NCBI RefSeq assembly: GCF_003076135.1
Contig: NZ_QDGZ01000001.1
Span: 248,001-312,000 of the forward strand
From: Nocardioides gansuensis
GTDB lineage: Bacteria > Actinomycetota > Actinomycetes > Propionibacteriales > Nocardioidaceae
Length of the DNA: 64,000 nt
Reading direction: 5' to 3'
Notes under the pieces: model-generated
What the model saw: the letters and a program-made list of their open reading frames with translations, nothing else
The model's database searches: none
Told to the model about the DNA's origin: nothing
Shown: positions 7,135-15,102 of the stretch, piece after piece
How positions within the stretch are numbered: the first letter of the stretch is position 1
Layout: each line of letters starts with the position of its first letter
Made by a program: the position numbers and the translations under genes

Positions 7135-8604
7135 GTGCCCACGCCCGCGAAGCTCGGTCGCTACCCGGTGCGCCGGCGCCTGGGCGCGGGCGCCTTCGCG
7201 ACCGTGTGGCTGGCATACGACAACCACCTCGACTCCGCGGTCGCGATCAAGGTGCTGGCCGACAACTGGAGCGGGGACCTCCATATCCGGCGGCGGTTCG
7301 TCGAGGAGGGCCGCTTCCTGCGCAAGGTCGAGTCGCCGCACGTGGTGCCGGTCTACGACGCGGGGGAGCTGCCGGACGGCCGCCCCTACCTGGTGATGGC
7401 GTACGCCGACGAGGGCACGCTCGCCGACCGGCTGGAGCTCTCCCGGCTCACCCCGGAGGAGGCGCTGCACGTCATCTGCCAGGTGGGCACCGGGCTGCAC
7501 GCTCTGCACCAGCGTGGCGTCCTGCACCGTGACGTGAAGCCGGCCAACGTGCTCTTCCGCACCGGCTCGGGCGGCGAGCTGGTCGCGATGCTCGGCGACC
7601 TCGGCCTCGGCAAGGCGATGGACATGTCCTCGCGGCTCACCGTCGTCGGCGGCACTCCTTCCTTCGTCGCACCCGAGCAGGCCCGGGGCGAGGGTCTCGA
7701 CCCGCGCGCCGACCTCTACTCTCTGGCCGCCCTCTCCTACCTGCTCCTCTCGGGCCACCGCCCCTACGACCACCCGTCGCTCGGCGCCGCCGCCGAGCCG
7801 CAGCCGCCGCGGCCGATGACGGAGGCGGCGCCCGGGTCGGTGTCCGACGAGGTCGACGCCGTCGTGCGCCGGGCCCTCTCGCCGGTCCGTGAGGACAGGT
7901 ACGCCGACGTCCCGTCGTACCTCTCGGCACTGACCCGCGCCACCGGCAGCACTGCCACCACGGCGCCTCAGCCCTGGCAGGCGGCCGCGCCGGGGCCACC
8001 GTCGCAGGGCACCAGCGCGGAGCCGGCGGCCGGGGCCACCCTGCACCGGGGACCTTCCGTCCAGCAGCGGCGGAGCCGGCCGCAGCTGGTTGTCGGCGCG
8101 GGCCTGGTCGCGCTACTACTGGGCGCGGTCGGCGGCGCGCTGGCGGAGTCGCTGCGCGACGGCGACCGGGAGGTGGTCGACGCGGCGGGGCACATCCGGG
8201 TGACCGTGCCCGAGGGGTGGGAGCGCGTCGAGGTCGAGGGCTGGAAGGTGCCGACCGGCGACGGCGCCCGCGTCGACCAGCCGGCGCTGTCGGTCGGGGA
8301 GTCCGCCGGCTGGCAGACGACCGGGACGGCGAGCGGGGTGTTCGTGGGGCTGCTGCCCGGCACCGGCCTGCCCGACGTGGTGCCGCAGCACCCCGAGTGC
8401 GACTCGGCCCGCCCGCCGATCGACGACAAGCAGGACGGCGACCGCTCGCGGACCGTCTTCTTCAGCGACTGCGTCGGCGGCACGGTGACGGTCGAGCGGG
8501 TCGTGCAGGCCACGGTCAACCAGCTGATGTGGGTTCAGGTGCGCAGCGCCGACCGCACGACGGCCAACCGGGTGCTCGACTCGGTCGAGCTCTCGGGCAT
8601 CTGA
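7135..8604 (+). CDS. Transmembrane Ser/Thr protein kinase (PASTA-less, extracellular sensor domain)
   Basis: The 489-aa product has a complete kinase domain at residues 8-265: G-loop G-A-G-A-F-A, catalytic K39, H131-R-D133-V-K-P-A-N138 and D155-L-G157 (DFG variant). A linker rich in Ala, Pro and Ser leads to one membrane helix near 316-336. An extracellular domain of about 140 residues follows, starting I-R-V-T-V-P-E-G-W and holding two cysteines in C-x(n)-F-F-S-D-C that could form a disulfide. It has no PASTA repeats. This is the PknH-like plan of kinase, helix and small sensor. The start lacks a ribosome site and is probably leaderless. The neighbouring membrane protein shares the V-P-x-G-W feature. 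Confidence 0.9.
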   Translation: MPTPAKLGRYPVRRRLGAGAFATVWLAYDNHLDSAVAIKVLADNWSGDLHIRRRFVEEGRFLRKVESPHVVPVYDAGELPDGRPYLVMAYADEGTLADRLELSRLTPEEALHVICQVGTGLHALHQRGVLHRDVKPANVLFRTGSGGELVAMLGDLGLGKAMDMSSRLTVVGGTPSFVAPEQARGEGLDPRADLYSLAALSYLLLSGHRPYDHPSLGAAAEPQPPRPMTEAAPGSVSDEVDAVVRRALSPVREDRYADVPSYLSALTRATGSTATTAPQPWQAAAPGPPSQGTSAEPAAGATLHRGPSVQQRRSRPQLVVGAGLVALLLGAVGGALAESLRDGDREVVDAAGHIRVTVPEGWERVEVEGWKVPTGDGARVDQPALSVGESAGWQTTGTASGVFVGLLPGTGLPDVVPQHPECDSARPPIDDKQDGDRSRTVFFSDCVGGTVTVERVVQATVNQLMWVQVRSADRTTANRVLDSVELSGI

Positions 8605-8622
8605 CCGAGTCGGCGCGTCTGC

Positions 8623-9267
8623 TCACGGCGTGACGGGCTGCATCCCGCTGGCGACGTGCTCGACCAGGGTGCGCATCCCCTCGACGTCGCGCTCGCGGCC
8701 GTTGGTGGCCACTTCCATCTCGGCCTCCCCCGACCCGGACACGTCGATCCAGGTGATGAACGCGTGGCGCCGGTAGCCGTTGAAGACGTAGTCGTAGGCC
8801 AGGCTGTCCGAGGTGCGCTCGGTGATCTCGACGTCGCTGATCCGGATGTCATCGTGCAGACCGACGATGCGTTGGGCCAGCATCGAGGGGATGGTGCGGC
8901 GTTCCCCGGCCACCCGCTCGACCCGCAGCACGTAGGTGAAGGGCGGATAGCCCTTCGGCTTCCACTTCCACTCGGCGATCTCGCTGATGTCCTGGCTCCA
9001 GCCGTTCGGCACCGGCACGTCGACCTCGAAGCCGTGGTCGCCCAGCCGCTCGACGTGGTACTCGAGGTCCGTGGCCAGGGGCGGCTGGTCGGGGTCGGGG
9101 TTGACCACCGGCTCCGGGTCGGAGGGCAGCTCCGGCTGGGCGGGCACCGGTGTCGCAGGGTCGTCCGAGGCGACGGTCCGGGCCGACCACGTCGCGCTCG
9201 CGGCGTACCCGCCCACGAGGCCGAGCGCGAGCAGCACTGCCACCGCCAGACCCCCGCGCCACGTCAT
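8623..9267 (-). CDS. Membrane-anchored extracellular protein, possible kinase-partner sensor
   Basis: The 214-aa product has one N-terminal membrane helix (residues 5-24), a Pro-rich linker (about 35-70) and an extracellular domain. That domain has V-D-V-P-V-P-N-G-W, similar in pattern to the V-T-V-P-E-G-W of the convergent kinase's outer domain, and ends in a helix with R-E-R-D-V-E-G-M-R-T-L-V. I recognise no named family. It converges tail-to-tail with the kinase gene, 18 bp apart. A shared ligand or shared fold is inferred. Confidence 0.65.
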   Translation of the reverse strand: MTWRGGLAVAVLLALGLVGGYAASATWSARTVASDDPATPVPAQPELPSDPEPVVNPDPDQPPLATDLEYHVERLGDHGFEVDVPVPNGWSQDISEIAEWKWKPKGYPPFTYVLRVERVAGERRTIPSMLAQRIVGLHDDIRISDVEITERTSDSLAYDYVFNGYRRHAFITWIDVSGSGEAEMEVATNGRERDVEGMRTLVEHVASGMQPVTP

Positions 9268-9275
9268 GGGCGTCA

Positions 9276-9340
9276 GGGTAGTCCGTGACGAACGGACCCT
9301 CCGGGAGCCCGATCGAGGGTCCGGTCGTCACGGACTACCC
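9276..9340 (+). repeat. Long near-perfect inverted repeat in a divergent promoter region
   Basis: Arms of 26 bp at 9276-9301 and 9315-9340 match as reverse complements at 25 of 26 positions, with a 13-nt loop. It lies between the starts of two divergent genes, so it is not an ordinary terminator. The outer part of each arm is the core GGACTACCC, which recurs in the direct repeat next to it. A cruciform, attenuator or regulator-binding array is possible. Confidence 0.85.
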
Positions 9341-9365
9341 CGAGTAATGGGACTACCCCGAGTAA
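9332..9365 (+). repeat. Tandem 16-bp direct repeat GGACTACCCCGAGTAA, operator-like
   Basis: GGACTACCCCGAGTAA occurs at 9332-9347 and again at 9350-9365, 18 bp apart start to start. The same core is inverted at 9276-9284. Placement about 100 bp upstream of the MFS exporter start suggests binding sites for a regulator that is not encoded in this window. Confidence 0.7.
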
Positions 9366-9463
9366 AGAAATTGCCGGTCGGGATGTCGAATCGGGGCTGC
9401 GTGGTTCGTGGAGGAGGTGAGGGCCGCGAGAGGCGCCGCCCCGACAGACCTCCAGGAGTGACC

Positions 9464-10915
9464 ATGAACGACGTCCGCGCCCGCTGGCTGGCGCTCTACG
9501 TGCTGTGCCTGGGCGACCTGATGATCGTGCTCGACACCAACATCGTGAACGTCGCGCTGCCCTCCATCCAGGGTGACCTCGGCTTCTCCCAGACCGCCCT
9601 GGCCTGGGTGGTCAACGCCTACATGCTCACCTTCGGCGGCTTCCTGCTCCTGAGCGGGCGCCTCGGCGACCTCTACGGCAACAAGCGGGTCTTCCTCGGC
9701 GGCCTGGTCGCCTTCACCGTCGCCTCCGTGGCCTGCGGCCTGGCGCCGACGCCCGAGCTGCTCGTCGTCGGCCGGGCCGTGCAGGGGCTCGGCGGTGCCG
9801 CGGTCTCGGCGGTCGCGCTGGCTCTGATCATGGGGCTCTTCTCCGACCCGGCCGAGCGGGCGAAGGCGATGGGCGTCTTCGGGTTCGTGATGTCCGGCGG
9901 CGGCGCGGTCGGCGTCCTCCTCGGCGGCGTACTCACCGGCCTCCTCAACTGGCACTGGATCTTCCTCGTCAACGTGCCGATCGGCATCGCCGTCTGGGTG
10001 CTCGCCCGGCGGGTGCTGCCGACCGACGAGGTGCTCGAGGAGCGCGGGCCCCTCGACGTGCCCGGTGCCGGGCTGGTCACGCTCGCGCTGATGCTGGCCG
10101 TCTACGGCGTCGTCGGCGGAAACGAGGTGGGCTGGGGCTCGGTCCGCACGCTCGGCATCCTCGGCGCGGCCGTCGTCCTCCTGGCCGCCTTCGTGTGGCG
10201 CGAGTCCGTCGTCGCCCACCCGCTGGTGCCGCTGCGCCTCTTCCGGCTGCGCAACGTCTCGATCTCGCAGTTCGTCGGCGTGCTGTGGGCGGGCGGGATG
10301 TTCGCGTGGTTCTTCCTCTCCGCGCTCTACCTCCAGCAGGTGCTGGGCTACGGCGCCCTCGCGGTCGGCCTGGCCTACCTGCCCACGTCGCTGGTGATGG
10401 CCCTCTGCTCGCTCAAGCTCAGCGACCGCCTGGTCATGCGCTTCGGCATCCGCACGCCGCTCACCGTGGGGCTCGGCCTGGCGGCCGCCAGCCTCGCGCT
10501 GTTCTCGCGGGCACCGGTCGGCGGCTCGTTCGTCGTCGACGTGCTGCCCTCGATGCTGCTGCTCGGCCTGGGCGCCGGCATCGCGTTCAACCCGGTGCTG
10601 CTCGCGGCCATGGGGGACGTCGAGCCGCACGAGGCCGGCCTCGCCAGCGGCGTGGTCAACACCTCCTTCATGATGGGCGGCGCACTGGGTCTGGCCGTGC
10701 TCGTGGCCGTGTCGTCGTGGCGCACCACGTCGCTCACCGGGTCGGGCGCGGCACCGCTCGAGGCGCTCAACGGCGGCTTCCAGCTGGCCTTCGGCATCGG
10801 CGCCCTCTTCGCCCTGGTCGCTGCGGTGGTCGGCGGGGCGCTGCTCCGGCCGCAGCCGATGACGATGCCCGCCGCGGACGAGGGCGACGAGGAGATCCTG
10901 GTGCCGGTCCACTGA
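9464..10915 (+). CDS. MFS drug exporter, 14-helix DHA2/EmrB family
   Basis: The 483-aa product is hydrophobic throughout, with about 14 membrane helices. It carries the DHA2 signature near residue 15-25 (L-D-T-N-I-V-N-V-A-L-P) and motif A-like G-R-L-G-D-L-Y-G-N-K-R between helices 2 and 3. It probably exports drugs or metabolites by proton antiport. The ATG follows CCAGGAG. An in-frame GTG two codons earlier is also possible. Upstream lies the inverted and direct repeat array described here. The next gene, a penicillin-binding protein, starts 35 bp downstream. Confidence 0.9.
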   Translation: MNDVRARWLALYVLCLGDLMIVLDTNIVNVALPSIQGDLGFSQTALAWVVNAYMLTFGGFLLLSGRLGDLYGNKRVFLGGLVAFTVASVACGLAPTPELLVVGRAVQGLGGAAVSAVALALIMGLFSDPAERAKAMGVFGFVMSGGGAVGVLLGGVLTGLLNWHWIFLVNVPIGIAVWVLARRVLPTDEVLEERGPLDVPGAGLVTLALMLAVYGVVGGNEVGWGSVRTLGILGAAVVLLAAFVWRESVVAHPLVPLRLFRLRNVSISQFVGVLWAGGMFAWFFLSALYLQQVLGYGALAVGLAYLPTSLVMALCSLKLSDRLVMRFGIRTPLTVGLGLAAASLALFSRAPVGGSFVVDVLPSMLLLGLGAGIAFNPVLLAAMGDVEPHEAGLASGVVNTSFMMGGALGLAVLVAVSSWRTTSLTGSGAAPLEALNGGFQLAFGIGALFALVAAVVGGALLRPQPMTMPAADEGDEEILVPVH

Positions 10916-10937
10916 CGCTCCACCTTCGGCGGCTGGC

Positions 10938-10943
10938 TACGGT
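10938..10943 (+). promoter_or_regulatory. -10-like hexamer TACGGT before the penicillin-binding protein
   Basis: TACGGT ends 7 nt before the ATG and no ribosome site is present, so a leaderless transcript is likely. This would give the gene its own promoter besides read-through from the MFS gene. Confidence 0.4.
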
Positions 10944-10950
10944 GGCCGTC

Positions 10951-12828
10951 ATGCAGATCCGCACCGGCCCGGTCACGATCCTCCTCGCGACCGGGCTGGT
11001 CGCCGCCACGCTGGCGGGGTGCACCCAGGGGGAGGGGCCGGAGCCCACCGTCGAGCGCCTGGCGGCCGCGCTCGAGACGGGGGACCTGGCCCCCCTCGGC
11101 GCGGAGATCGAGGCCGCGGCGGCCGAGGAGTACGCCGCGATCCTCGAGCCGCTCGGCGACGAGCTGCGGCCGACGGTCGTCGTCGGCGAGGTCACATCGG
11201 AGGACGACACCGCCGAGGCCCAGCTGCGCTGGACGTGGGACCTCGGCGACGAGGAGCGCTGGACCTACGCCTCGGCCGCCGACCTCACCCGCACCGAGGA
11301 CACCTGGCAGGTCCAGTGGTCGCCGAGCCTTGTCGAGCCCTCGCTCCAGGCCGGCGAGCAGCTCGACGTCGACACGGTCACCGCCGAGCGGGGGGACATC
11401 CTCGGATCGGGCGACCAGCCGCTGGTCACCGCCCGCGACGTCGCCCGGCTGGGGCTCGACAAGACCCGCGTCAAGGCCGGCCAGGTCGCGAGCAGCGCCC
11501 GGCGGATCGCCGAGCTCCTCGACATCGACGTCGCGGCGTACGTCGCCCGCGCCGAGGCCGCCGGGGCGGAGGCCTTCGTCGAGGCGCTCGTGCTGCGGGC
11601 GGACGAGGCGGCCGAGGTGTCGCCGGAGTTCGCCCGCGTGCCGGGCGCGTTCGTGGTCAACGACCAGCTGCCGCTGGGACCGACCCGCGGGTTCGCCGCG
11701 CCCATCCTCGGCTCGGTCGGCGAGGCGACCGCCGAGATCATCGAGAAGTCGGGCGGCCGCGTCGCCGCCGGCGACGAGGTCGGCATCTCCGGGCTGCAGG
11801 CGAGGTACGACGAGCAGCTGGCCGGCACCCCGGGCGTCCGCGTCGAGGCGGTGCTCGAGGACGCCGAGCGCACCCTGCACGAGGTCGCGCCGACGTCTGG
11901 CACGCCGCTGCGCACCACGCTCGACCCGCACCTGCAGACCAGGGCCGAGGCGCTGCTCGCAGACGTGGGCCCGGCGAGCGCGATCGTCGCGATCCGGCCG
12001 TCCGACGGCGCCCTCCTCGCGGCCGCGAGCGGCCCGGGCGGCGGGGGCCTGAACACGGCGACGTATGGGCAGTACGCCCCCGGCTCGACGTTCAAGGTGG
12101 TCAGCACCCTGGCGCTGCTGCGCGCCGGCCTCCAGCCGGCGACCGAGGTCGAGTGCCCTCCGACGACCGTGGTCGACGGCAAGTCGTTCAAGAACTACGA
12201 CGACTACCCCTCGTCCGCCCTGGGCACGATCAGCCTGCGGATGGCGCTGGCCAACTCCTGCAACACCGCCTTCATCGGCTCCCGCGACCGGCTGCGTGAG
12301 GGCGACCTGGCCGACGCGGCCGCCGCGCTCGGGCTCGGTGTCGACCACGACCTCGGCTTCCCGGCGTACTTCGGCCAGGTCCCCCCGCCCGAGGGCGAGA
12401 CGGAGGCTGCGGCCGACCTGATCGGCCAGGGCAAGGTGCTCGCCTCGCCGATGGCGATGGCGGCCGTGGCGGCCTCGGTGTCCGCCGGCCGCGCGGTCCT
12501 GCCGGTGCTGCTGCCCGACCACACCGCCGAGCAGCAGCCCCCCGCGAAGCCGCTCACCGAGGGCGAGGCGGTGGCGTTGCGCAGCCTGCTGCGGGCGGTC
12601 GTCACCGAGGGCTCGGGCGTGGGGCTGGCGGACCTCGGCGAGGTGATCGCCAAGACCGGGACGGCGGAGTACGGCGAGGCCCCCTCTGGTCAGGCAGGGG
12701 ACGGCGAGCTGCCGACCCACGCCTGGATGATCGCGGCCCGCGGTGACCTGGCCGTGTCCGTCTTCGTGGAGACCGGGGAGTCCGGTTCGCGCACGGCTGG
12801 GCCGATCCTGGAGGCCTTCCTGAGATGA
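10951..12828 (+). CDS. Class B penicillin-binding protein, lipoprotein, with MecA-type N-terminal domain
   Basis: The 625-aa product starts with a lipoprotein signal (lipobox L-A-G-C near residue 25). Residues about 30-145 form an NTF2-like MecA_N domain, then a dimerisation region, then the transpeptidase domain. All three catalytic motifs are seen: S379-T-F-K382, S436-C-N438 and K568-T-G570. It should cross-link peptidoglycan outside the membrane. The Cys in the SxN motif is allowed. A lipid anchor replaces the usual membrane helix. The MecA-type N-domain is shared with low-affinity PBPs, so beta-lactam tolerance is possible but unproven. Its stop overlaps the amidohydrolase start (ATGA). 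Confidence 0.9.
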   Translation: MQIRTGPVTILLATGLVAATLAGCTQGEGPEPTVERLAAALETGDLAPLGAEIEAAAAEEYAAILEPLGDELRPTVVVGEVTSEDDTAEAQLRWTWDLGDEERWTYASAADLTRTEDTWQVQWSPSLVEPSLQAGEQLDVDTVTAERGDILGSGDQPLVTARDVARLGLDKTRVKAGQVASSARRIAELLDIDVAAYVARAEAAGAEAFVEALVLRADEAAEVSPEFARVPGAFVVNDQLPLGPTRGFAAPILGSVGEATAEIIEKSGGRVAAGDEVGISGLQARYDEQLAGTPGVRVEAVLEDAERTLHEVAPTSGTPLRTTLDPHLQTRAEALLADVGPASAIVAIRPSDGALLAAASGPGGGGLNTATYGQYAPGSTFKVVSTLALLRAGLQPATEVECPPTTVVDGKSFKNYDDYPSSALGTISLRMALANSCNTAFIGSRDRLREGDLADAAAALGLGVDHDLGFPAYFGQVPPPEGETEAAADLIGQGKVLASPMAMAAVAASVSAGRAVLPVLLPDHTAEQQPPAKPLTEGEAVALRSLLRAVVTEGSGVGLADLGEVIAKTGTAEYGEAPSGQAGDGELPTHAWMIAARGDLAVSVFVETGESGSRTAGPILEAFLR

Positions 12829-14405
12829 ATGCGACGCTCATCCGCTCCGCCCGCCTCGTCGCGGTCTCGGGCGACGCGCCGGACCAGCCGGTCGACGTCC
12901 TGCTCGAAGGCGGGCGCGTGGTGGAGGTGGGGTCTCGACTTCGCTCGACCGACCGGCTGCGCTCGACCGACCGGCTGCGCTCGAGCGACCGGGTCGAGGT
13001 CGTGGACGCCGACGGGCGCTGGCTGATGCCCGGCCTGTGGGACCAGCACGTCCACCTGGGCCAGTGGACGCTCTCCAGCGCCCGCCTCGACCTCGGCCGG
13101 GCGCGGTCGAGCGCGGAGGCCGTCGAGCTGGTCCGCGAGCGGCTCGCCGTCGTGCCCGACCAGCCCGTCATCGGGTGGGGACACCGTCCGACCTCATGGG
13201 ACGAGCCGCCCGTGGTCAGCGACCTCGACGCCCTCGGCAGCGACCAGCCGATCGTGCTCATCTGCGGCGACGGCCACCACGGCTGGCTCAACAGCGTCGC
13301 TCTCCACATGCTGGCGCTGGCCTCCCGCGAAGGGGTCGTCGCCGAGGCCGAGTGGTTCGCCGCCTACGGCCGCCTCGGCGCGATGCTGGGAGGCGACGGC
13401 ACCGGGCCGGACGCCTACCGCCGGACCATGGCGGCGGCGGCCGCGCAGGGCGTCGTCGGGCTCGTCGACTTCGAGTTCTCCGGCGGGGTCGAGGAGTGGG
13501 TGGACCGCTGGGAGGCGGGCGCCGACCTGCTCCGCGTCCGGATGGCGACGTACGCCGCGGGGCTCGACGACGTCCTGGCCCGCGGTCTCCGCTCGGGCGA
13601 TCCGCTGGCCGGGGCTCTGCCGACCGGGGATGGCCGCCTCACGATGGGCCCGCTCAAGATCATCAGTGACGGCTCCCTCAACACCCGCACGGCCTGGTGC
13701 TGCGAGCCCTACGCCGAGAAGGCCCTGCTCGGCTTCCCGCACGGCCAGCCAAACCAGACGCCCGAGGAGCTGCGCGCGCTGCTCGCCCGGGCCACCGGCC
13801 ACGGCCTCGAGGTCGCGGTGCACGCGATCGGCGACCGGGCGGTGGCCGAGGCGCTGGCCGCCTTCGCCGACACCGGGGCCCGGGGCGGCATCGAGCACGT
13901 GCAGCTCACGACGCGCGACGACGTACGCCGGATGGCTGACCTGGGCGTGCGCGCGAGCGTCCAGCCCGCGCATCTCCTCGACGACCGGGACGTGACCGAG
14001 CGGCTGTGGCCCGGTCGGGCCGAGCGCTGCTTCCCCCTGCGATGGATGCTCGACGACGGCGTCGACGTGGTGCTCGGCTCCGACGCGCCCGTCTCCCCGC
14101 TCGACCCGTGGCTCGCGATCGCCGCGGCCGTGCACCGGTCGGGCGATGATCGCGAGCCCTGGCACCCGGAGCAGGCGATTACCGCGCGCGAGGCGCTCGC
14201 CGCTTCGACCGACGGGTGGGGCACTGTCGCTCCGGGCCATCCGGCCGACCTGGTCCTGCTGGCCTCGGACCCGCTAGGTTCTGGCCCGCTGAGCGGGCCA
14301 GAAGCCAGCGCCCACGAAGCGGCCCGGCTGCGCGACTTCGCCACCCAGGTCGAGGCCACCTGGGTCGCCGGAGCCCTGACGTTTGAGCGACAGGCGGCTG
14401 GGTAG
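12825..14405 (+). CDS. YtcJ-like metal-dependent amidohydrolase
   Basis: The 526-aa product has the amidohydrolase-3 layout: W-D-Q-H-V-H-L-G metal ligands near residue 75, D-G-S-L-N-T-R-T-A near 285, H-A-I-G-D-R-A-V near 330, and S-D-A-P-V-S-P near 420. It probably hydrolyses an amide or cyclic amide in the cytoplasm. Substrate unknown. Near residues 36-55 the N-terminal beta-sandwich carries an in-frame insertion reading S-R-L-R-S-T-D three times, encoded by a dispersed genomic repeat. Start and stop couple it to the upstream PBP gene (ATGA). Confidence 0.85.
   Translation: MNATLIRSARLVAVSGDAPDQPVDVLLEGGRVVEVGSRLRSTDRLRSTDRLRSSDRVEVVDADGRWLMPGLWDQHVHLGQWTLSSARLDLGRARSSAEAVELVRERLAVVPDQPVIGWGHRPTSWDEPPVVSDLDALGSDQPIVLICGDGHHGWLNSVALHMLALASREGVVAEAEWFAAYGRLGAMLGGDGTGPDAYRRTMAAAAAQGVVGLVDFEFSGGVEEWVDRWEAGADLLRVRMATYAAGLDDVLARGLRSGDPLAGALPTGDGRLTMGPLKIISDGSLNTRTAWCCEPYAEKALLGFPHGQPNQTPEELRALLARATGHGLEVAVHAIGDRAVAEALAAFADTGARGGIEHVQLTTRDDVRRMADLGVRASVQPAHLLDDRDVTERLWPGRAERCFPLRWMLDDGVDVVLGSDAPVSPLDPWLAIAAAVHRSGDDREPWHPEQAITAREALAASTDGWGTVAPGHPADLVLLASDPLGSGPLSGPEASAHEAARLRDFATQVEATWVAGALTFERQAAG
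12931..12991 (+). repeat. Dispersed 20-bp repeat inside a gene, partly expanded in tandem
   Basis: GGTCTCGACTTCGCTCGACC at 12931-12950 is the exact reverse complement of the unit at 17574-17593. It is followed by two degenerate 18-bp copies built on CGGCTGCGCTCGACC. The run stays in frame and adds a charged Arg/Ser/Asp loop to the amidohydrolase. Confidence 0.8.
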
Positions 14406-14408
14406 CCT
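14403..14408 (+). promoter_or_regulatory. -10-like hexamer TAGCCT before the PH-domain gene
   Basis: It overlaps the amidohydrolase stop codon (TAG at 14403-14405) and ends 7 nt before the GTG at 14416. It supports that GTG, not the upstream TTG, as a leaderless start. Confidence 0.45.
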
Positions 14409-14415
14409 CGCTCGA

Positions 14416-15090
14416 GTGGACGAGCCTCCAACCGTGCGGCTGGTCCCGCGGTGGTACACCGCGACCGTGTTGACCGTCCTCGCCCTGGCGACCCTGGTGC
14501 TCGTCGGGCTGGCCCTCACGGCCGAGGGCGTCATGGGCTGGTCCGCCTGGGGACTGGTCGTCGCGTTCGGGTTGCTGTTCGCCTCGGCGGCCTCGGCGCT
14601 CGCCCGCCGCCGACGTCGACGGGAGCCGCAGGTCACCGCGGACGGCACCCGGGTCTTCCGCGCCCCGCCACTCACCGTGATGGGCCTGGTCGGCGCCTGG
14701 CTGGTGCTCCTCGTCGTGGCTGCCCTCTGGGCGTACGTCGCGGTGACGGACTTCGATGCCCTCGAGTCGCCGGGCTTCTCCCTGGTGACGATCGTCGGTG
14801 CGCTCGCCTCGCTCCCCGACTTCCTCCGGCTGGTCACGGGCAGGCTGCACCGCTGGACACTCGAGCTGGGCCACGACTCGCTGGTCTACCGGGGCTACCG
14901 GACCCACATCACCGTGCCGTGGTCGGACGTCCGCGGTGCGATCGTCCAGCGGAGGCACCCGGCCGGGGTCCGGATTGACCTGCGCGCGAACGCCCCCGAC
15001 CCCGTCGTCCCGATCGCTGCCTTCGACGTCCCGGCTGAGCAACTGGTCGAGGAGGTCCTCCGCGGGCGGAAGGCCGCATCCGGTCGCTGA
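14416..15090 (+). CDS. PH-domain membrane protein (bPH family)
   Basis: The 224-aa product has two pairs of membrane helices (about residues 13-60 and 90-130) and a C-terminal bacterial pleckstrin-like domain (about 145-215) with the typical beta pattern L-x-L-G-x-D-x-L-V-Y-R-G-Y and V-P-W-S-D-V-R-G-A. Family members are common in Actinobacteria, and the function is unknown. The GTG is chosen over an upstream TTG at 14383 because a -10-like hexamer sits 7 nt ahead of it. It converges with the PucR gene, and a GC-rich hairpin covers both stops. Confidence 0.8.
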   Translation: MDEPPTVRLVPRWYTATVLTVLALATLVLVGLALTAEGVMGWSAWGLVVAFGLLFASAASALARRRRRREPQVTADGTRVFRAPPLTVMGLVGAWLVLLVVAALWAYVAVTDFDALESPGFSLVTIVGALASLPDFLRLVTGRLHRWTLELGHDSLVYRGYRTHITVPWSDVRGAIVQRRHPAGVRIDLRANAPDPVVPIAAFDVPAEQLVEEVLRGRKAASGR

Positions 15091-15102
15091 GCGCCGTACG
15101 GC

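Noticed and set aside
10375..12720. Minus-strand open frame of 781 codons over the penicillin-binding protein
   Set aside because: The plus strand encodes intact SxxK, SxN and KTG motifs; the antisense product has no recognisable fold.
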